From NCBI RefSeq assembly GCF_013371495.1, contig NZ_JABWTA010000001.1:1116001-1180000 (forward strand): a stretch of 64,000 bases of DNA. The letters run 5' to 3'. Positions 60,129 through 64,000 of the stretch are shown here, piece after piece; the first letter of the stretch is position 1, and each line of letters opens with the position of its first letter. The stretch comes from Altererythrobacter lutimaris (GTDB lineage Bacteria > Pseudomonadota > Alphaproteobacteria > Sphingomonadales > Sphingomonadaceae). Position numbers and translations under genes: made by a program. The notes beneath the pieces were generated by a model. That model was given only the letters and a program-made list of their open reading frames with translations, searched no databases and had not been told where the DNA came from.

Positions 60129-61388
60129 TTAGTCCACTTTCTTCATGATGAGCGAGGCATTGGTACCGCCAAAGCCGAAGCTGTTGTTGAGTACCGCGCG
60201 CACTTCGCGTTGTTTCGCCTTCAATGGCACCAGGTCAACGCCTTCAGTGCCTTCATCAGGCGTATGGAGGTTCAGTGTCGGTGGAACGACACTGTCGCGC
60301 ATCGCCAAAATGCAAAAAATCGCTTCAACCGCGCCCGCACCGCCCAGAAGGTGACCGATCGCGGACTTGGTAGAACTCATCGACGCGCCGGACAGATCAT
60401 CGCCCAAGACGCGTTTAACCGCGGCCAGCTCGATGGTGTCCGCCATAGTGCTTGTGCCGTGGGCATTGACGTAATCGATGTCACCGGGTCCCATGCCCGC
60501 TTTCTTCAGCGCCATGTTCATCGCGTTTTCCGCGCCCTTCCCTTCCGGGTGTGGAGCCGTCACGTGATAGGCATCGCCTGACAGGCCGTAGCCTACAACT
60601 TCAGCGTAGATCGTAGCGCCTCTCGCTTTCGCATGCTCGTACTCTTCGAGGACTACAACGCCTGCGCCCTCGCCCATCACAAAGCCGTCACGGTCCTTGT
60701 CATAGGGACGGCTTGCTTCTGTGGGGCGATCATTCATGCTCATGTTGAGCGCGCGTGCCTGCGCAAAGCCAGCCACGCCGAGCGGGTTGATAGTGCTTTC
60801 TGCACCGCCTGCCAGCATGATGTCCGCATCGTCATCCTTGATCATGCGAGCAGCATCGCCAATCGAATGCGCGCCGGTTGAGCAGGCTGTGACGACTGCG
60901 TGGTTCGGGCCCATAAGCCCGTATTTGATCGAGACCTGGCCGCTTATGAGATTGATGAGGCGCCCATGCACAAAGTGCGGTGAGACACGGCTAGGGCCAC
61001 GCTCTTTCAGATTGACCGCTTCATGTTCGATACCGGGAAGCCCGCCAATGCCGGCACCGATTGAGCAGCCGGTTCGCAATTTGAGCTCATCAGACATCTC
61101 TGTGAGCCCGGCATCCTCCAGCGCCTGCCCAGCCGCATCAATCCCATAGACAATAAACGGATCGACCTGACGGCGCAGCTTGTTGTCGGTCCGCTTGTCC
61201 GGATCAAAGCCCCAGGGATGATCGGCAGGCTTTACTTCGCATGCAATTTTGCACTTCTGATCTTCGGGATCGAAGCGCGAAATCGGTCCCGCGCCGCTTT
61301 CGCCCGCGATCAGATTCTTCCACGAAGTTTCGACATCTCCGCCCAATGGCGTGACAAGGCCCAGTCCGGTTACGACCACTCGGCGCAT
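60129..61388 (-). CDS. fabF: 3-Oxoacyl-[acyl-carrier-protein] synthase II
   Basis: A 419-residue thiolase-fold condensing enzyme. Active-site Cys is in VVTACSTGAHSIGDA near 170, His in NAHGTSTMADTIE near 310 and His in KSAIGHLLGGAGAVE near 345. It extends acyl-ACP in fatty-acid synthesis. It follows acpP, with a terminator-like hairpin in between that may reduce its expression relative to acpP. Confidence 0.95.
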   Translation of the reverse strand: MRRVVVTGLGLVTPLGGDVETSWKNLIAGESGAGPISRFDPEDQKCKIACEVKPADHPWGFDPDKRTDNKLRRQVDPFIVYGIDAAGQALEDAGLTEMSDELKLRTGCSIGAGIGGLPGIEHEAVNLKERGPSRVSPHFVHGRLINLISGQVSIKYGLMGPNHAVVTACSTGAHSIGDAARMIKDDDADIMLAGGAESTINPLGVAGFAQARALNMSMNDRPTEASRPYDKDRDGFVMGEGAGVVVLEEYEHAKARGATIYAEVVGYGLSGDAYHVTAPHPEGKGAENAMNMALKKAGMGPGDIDYVNAHGTSTMADTIELAAVKRVLGDDLSGASMSSTKSAIGHLLGGAGAVEAIFCILAMRDSVVPPTLNLHTPDEGTEGVDLVPLKAKQREVRAVLNNSFGFGGTNASLIMKKVD

Positions 61389-61411
61389 TCATTCTCTCCG
61401 GTATGCAAGCT

Positions 61412-61452
61412 GCAAAAACAAAGCAGGCCCAACCCGGGTGGGCTGAGCCTGC
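61412..61452 (-). terminator. Terminator-like hairpin between acpP and fabF
   Basis: Minus-strand GCAGGC..GCCTGC with an inner GCCCA/TGGGC-like extension, followed by TTTGTTTTT. It is placed to let most transcripts end after acpP, which needs high expression. Confidence 0.75.
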
Positions 61453-61542
61453 CTAAGCTCCCAATTTGCAACTGCGCTGTAAAGCCAATGGGACGAGTTA
61501 GCCCCAATTGCTCACGCCAGTGCGGGAGCGAGCCAATCGGGC

Positions 61543-61779
61543 TTAGCCCTTGTGCTCTTCGATGAACTTTGTCGCGTCACCAACGGTGCTGATCTTTTCA
61601 GCCGCATCGTCGGGGATTTCGACACCGAATTCTTCTTCGAACGCCATAACAAGCTCGACGATGTCGAGACTGTCAGCACCCAAATCGTCGATGAAGCTCG
61701 CTTCTTGAGTGACCTTGTCACCTTCGACGCCGAGATGCTCGACAACAATTTTCTGCACGCGGTCGGCAGTATCGCTCAT
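61543..61779 (-). CDS. acpP: Acyl carrier protein
   Basis: A 78-residue acidic protein with the phosphopantetheine Ser in [17 protein letters not shown] 61779 gives the usual start [17 protein letters not shown]; the longer frame from 61848 is rejected. It carries growing acyl chains in fatty-acid synthesis and is followed by fabF. Confidence 0.96.
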   Translation of the reverse strand: MSDTADRVQKIVVEHLGVEGDKVTQEASFIDDLGADSLDIVELVMAFEEEFGVEIPDDAAEKISTVGDATKFIEEHKG

Positions 61780-61878
61780 AACAAACCCTTTATTGACTGG
61801 ATTTTGAATTTCGACATTCGCCCTAATCAAGGGCGAGGTTAAGCGCAAGGGTTTGTGAATACCCCTGACAAGTGGATA

Positions 61879-63672
61879 TTAGGCAGAGCCTTCTTTCTTA
61901 GGTGGTTCCACAATTCGCAAATGCAATTCCCTAAGCTGTTTTGGCTCTGGCAGGCTCGGCGCTCCCATCAATAGATCTTCCGCTTTCTGATTCATCGGGA
62001 AGAGCGTAATTTCACGCAAGTTTTGCGCGCCGCAGAGCAGCATTACGATCCGGTCCACACCCGCTGCCATGCCGCCATGGGGAGGCGCGCCGTACTGGAA
62101 CGCACGGTACATACCGCCGAAATCGCGTTCCACATCTTCCTGAGAAAGCCCAACAACTTCAAAGGCTTTGACCATAGTCTCCGGCTTGTGGTTACGAATT
62201 GAGCCGGAAGCGAGCTCGAACCCGTTGCAGACCAGATCGTACTGATACGCTTTGATCGTGAGCGGATCCTGGTTCTCAAGCGCCTCCAGCTCGCCTTGCG
62301 GCATGGAGAACGGGTTGTGCGAGAAATCGACCTTTTTCTCGTCCTCGTCATATTCGTAGAACGGGAAGTCGATAATCCATGCAAATTCGAAGCGATCCGT
62401 GTCGATCAGCTCAAGGATTTCGCCGACTCGGGTGCGCGCTGCGCCTGCCAGTTTCGCTGCGTCAGCTTCTTTTCCGGCAGCGAAAAACAGGCCGTCATTC
62501 TCGCCAAGGCCAAGCTCTGCATAGAGTTCGGCCATCCGCTCAGGACCATGGTTCTTCGCAATCGGGCCGCCAAATTCGCCACCCTTGCGCGTGACATAGC
62601 CTAGGCCTGCAAATCCTTCCTTGCGCGCCCAGTCGTTCATCTCATCGAAGAACTTGCGGCTTTTCTCATGTGTATTCGGGGCTGGTATCACGCGAACGCG
62701 TCCTCCCCCGCCAACGATCTTTTCAAACAGACCAAATCCGGACTTCTCAAAGTGGGAGGTCACATCACTAATGATCAGCGGATTGCGCAGGTCGGGCTTA
62801 TCCGAACCATATTTGAGCATCGCGTCCGCATAGGGAATTCGCGGAAATTCTCCGGCAGGCGTTACTTGCTTGCCGTCTGTAAATTTCTCGAACGTACCAG
62901 CGATGACGGGTTCCATCGTCTCCCAGACCTCTTCCTGCGTGACGAAACTCATCTCCAAGTCGAGCTGGTAAAATTCGCCCGGAAGGCGGTCAGCGCGCGG
63001 GTCTTCGTCGCGGAAACAAGGTGCGATCTGGAAATAGCGGTCGAAGCCGGAAACCATCAGCAGCTGCTTGTAAATCTGCGGTGCTTGCGGAAGCGCATAG
63101 AACTTGCCCGCGTGAATTCGGCTCGGCACGAGGAAGTCGCGCGCGCCCTCTGGGGAGGATGCAGTCAGGATCGGCGTCGAAAACTCGTTGAAGCCGATCG
63201 CATTCATACGTTGGCGGATGTCAGCGACGATTTGCGTGCGCTTCATGATATTGTTGTGAAGCGTCTCACGGCGCAGATCCAGGAAGCGGTACTTCAAGCG
63301 GATATCTTCAGGATATTCCTGCTCGCCAGCAACCGGCATCGGCAGCTCTTCTGCTGAGCTCTGCACTGTGATCGCGCGCGCAAACACTTCAATCTCACCT
63401 GTCGGAAGATCGCTGTTGACCGTCTCTGGCGTGCGAGCTTTTACATCGCCATCGATTGTGACGACGCTTTCCGCTCGGAGCTTCTCAAGAACTGCGAGAG
63501 CGGGCGAATCTTCATCGGCTACGATTTGCGTCATGCCATAATGGTCGCGCAAATCGACAAACAGCACGCCGCCATGGTCGCGAATACGGTGGATCCAACC
63601 GGAAAGTCGGACACTCTCGCCGACATTTGCCGCCGAGAGCTGTGCGCAGTTGTGGGTACGATAGGCGTGCAT
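61879..63672 (-). CDS. aspS: Aspartyl-tRNA synthetase
   Basis: A 597-residue class II synthetase: N-terminal OB-fold ([29 protein letters not shown] pattern), class II catalytic core (FLDLR, QSPQ-like [21 protein letters not shown]) and the bacterial GAD insertion before motif 3 ([14 protein letters not shown]). It charges tRNA-Asp. About 100 bases upstream of acpP and divergent from rnd. Confidence 0.96.
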   Translation of the reverse strand: MHAYRTHNCAQLSAANVGESVRLSGWIHRIRDHGGVLFVDLRDHYGMTQIVADEDSPALAVLEKLRAESVVTIDGDVKARTPETVNSDLPTGEIEVFARAITVQSSAEELPMPVAGEQEYPEDIRLKYRFLDLRRETLHNNIMKRTQIVADIRQRMNAIGFNEFSTPILTASSPEGARDFLVPSRIHAGKFYALPQAPQIYKQLLMVSGFDRYFQIAPCFRDEDPRADRLPGEFYQLDLEMSFVTQEEVWETMEPVIAGTFEKFTDGKQVTPAGEFPRIPYADAMLKYGSDKPDLRNPLIISDVTSHFEKSGFGLFEKIVGGGGRVRVIPAPNTHEKSRKFFDEMNDWARKEGFAGLGYVTRKGGEFGGPIAKNHGPERMAELYAELGLGENDGLFFAAGKEADAAKLAGAARTRVGEILELIDTDRFEFAWIIDFPFYEYDEDEKKVDFSHNPFSMPQGELEALENQDPLTIKAYQYDLVCNGFELASGSIRNHKPETMVKAFEVVGLSQEDVERDFGGMYRAFQYGAPPHGGMAAGVDRIVMLLCGAQNLREITLFPMNQKAEDLLMGAPSLPEPKQLRELHLRIVEPPKKEGSA

Positions 63673-63854
63673 CTAAAATCTTGTCCTGTTCGGGTGTATG
63701 GCGCTAAGGGCGCGCGCAAGAAAAGGCGCGGGATTACCCCTAGCGGTTTCAAGCGCGCGCTAACAGGGCAAGAGGGTGCCTTTGTCAAGGTTCACCTCAC
63801 TTTATGGGCGTCGGCCCGAGAGCGGTACTCCGCTCATCGATGAAGAAAAGACGA

Positions 63855-64000
63855 ATGAAAATACACGATCTGATTACAACATCCGACAAGCTCGCTGAAT
63901 TGTGCGAAAGGCTCGCCAAGTCCGAATTTGTTGCGGTTGACACTGAATTCATGCGCGAGAACACATACTGGCCAGAGCTTTGCCTGGTCCAGATCGCGGA
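63855..64000 (+). CDS. rnd: Ribonuclease D, N-terminal part (cut by window end)
   Basis: The first 48 codons read [54 protein letters not shown] is the DEDD exonuclease motif I of RNase D, which trims tRNA 3' ends. An in-frame ATG at 63840 would add five residues. The rest lies outside the window. Confidence 0.87.
   Translation, partial: MKIHDLITTSDKLAELCERLAKSEFVAVDTEFMRENTYWPELCLVQIA

Overview
The window looks like chromosomal DNA of a marine alphaproteobacterium of the Sphingomonadales (Erythrobacter/Novosphingobium type). The reasons are TonB-dependent receptors without SusD partners, a mannonate dehydratase whose active-site numbering matches the Novosphingobium enzyme, and the core gene order aspS-acpP-fabF-mltG. 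No search could be run, so the taxonomy is inference.

Layout. 0-2.8 kb: trehalose-phosphate phosphatase with the start of a GH15-like gene, a DCC-family thiol protein and a YfcC-type carrier. 2.8-12.7 kb: an alpha/beta hydrolase, a membrane PQQ dehydrogenase, an SDR, a lipoprotein VOC protein, a TonB receptor, a TetR regulator and a dead tyrosine integrase. 13.5-21.5 kb: an ECF sigma/anti-sigma pair with an RG-rich secreted protein, an outer-membrane protein carrying an RG/acidic insert, a coiled-coil subtilase, and a GT2 polysaccharide synthase with a TPR/beta-barrel partner. Four promoters here share the pattern GGAAT-N16-CGTW, so the block reads as one ECF regulon. 22.4-57 kb: a large sugar-catabolic island. 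57.2-58.5 kb: small mobile-element regulators and tRNA-Met(CAT). 58.6-64 kb: core genes (2'-5' RNA ligase-like, mltG, fabF, acpP, aspS, start of rnd).

The catabolic island. Periplasmic beta-glucuronidase (GH2, with the NxK motif), GH95 alpha-L-fucosidase, an S1-type sulfatase and a two-domain DUF1080 lipoprotein would trim a sulfated fucose/glucuronate glycan. Oligosaccharides would enter by two twin TonB receptors and a GPH symporter with a cytoplasmic GH3 enzyme. Fucose enters by FucP and follows the complete non-phosphorylating route (dehydrogenase, lactonase, fuconate dehydratase, KDF dehydrogenase, diketo-deoxyfuconate hydrolase) to pyruvate and L-lactate, which a flavin lactate dehydrogenase can oxidise. 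Uronate enters by a TRAP transporter and goes through UxaC, UxuB, ManD and KdgK, with UxaA adding a galacturonate branch. An IclR regulator probably acts at TGAAA-N5-TTTCA sites that overlap a TTGACA box upstream of both island receptors and the GH2 operon.

History. The 3' end of tRNA-Met (58454) is repeated as a 20-bp copy at 21908, a 15-bp copy at 13251 and a decayed copy at 2916. This suggests three elements stacked at one tRNA gene. Each interval coincides with a functional block. The only integrase left in the window is a pseudogene.
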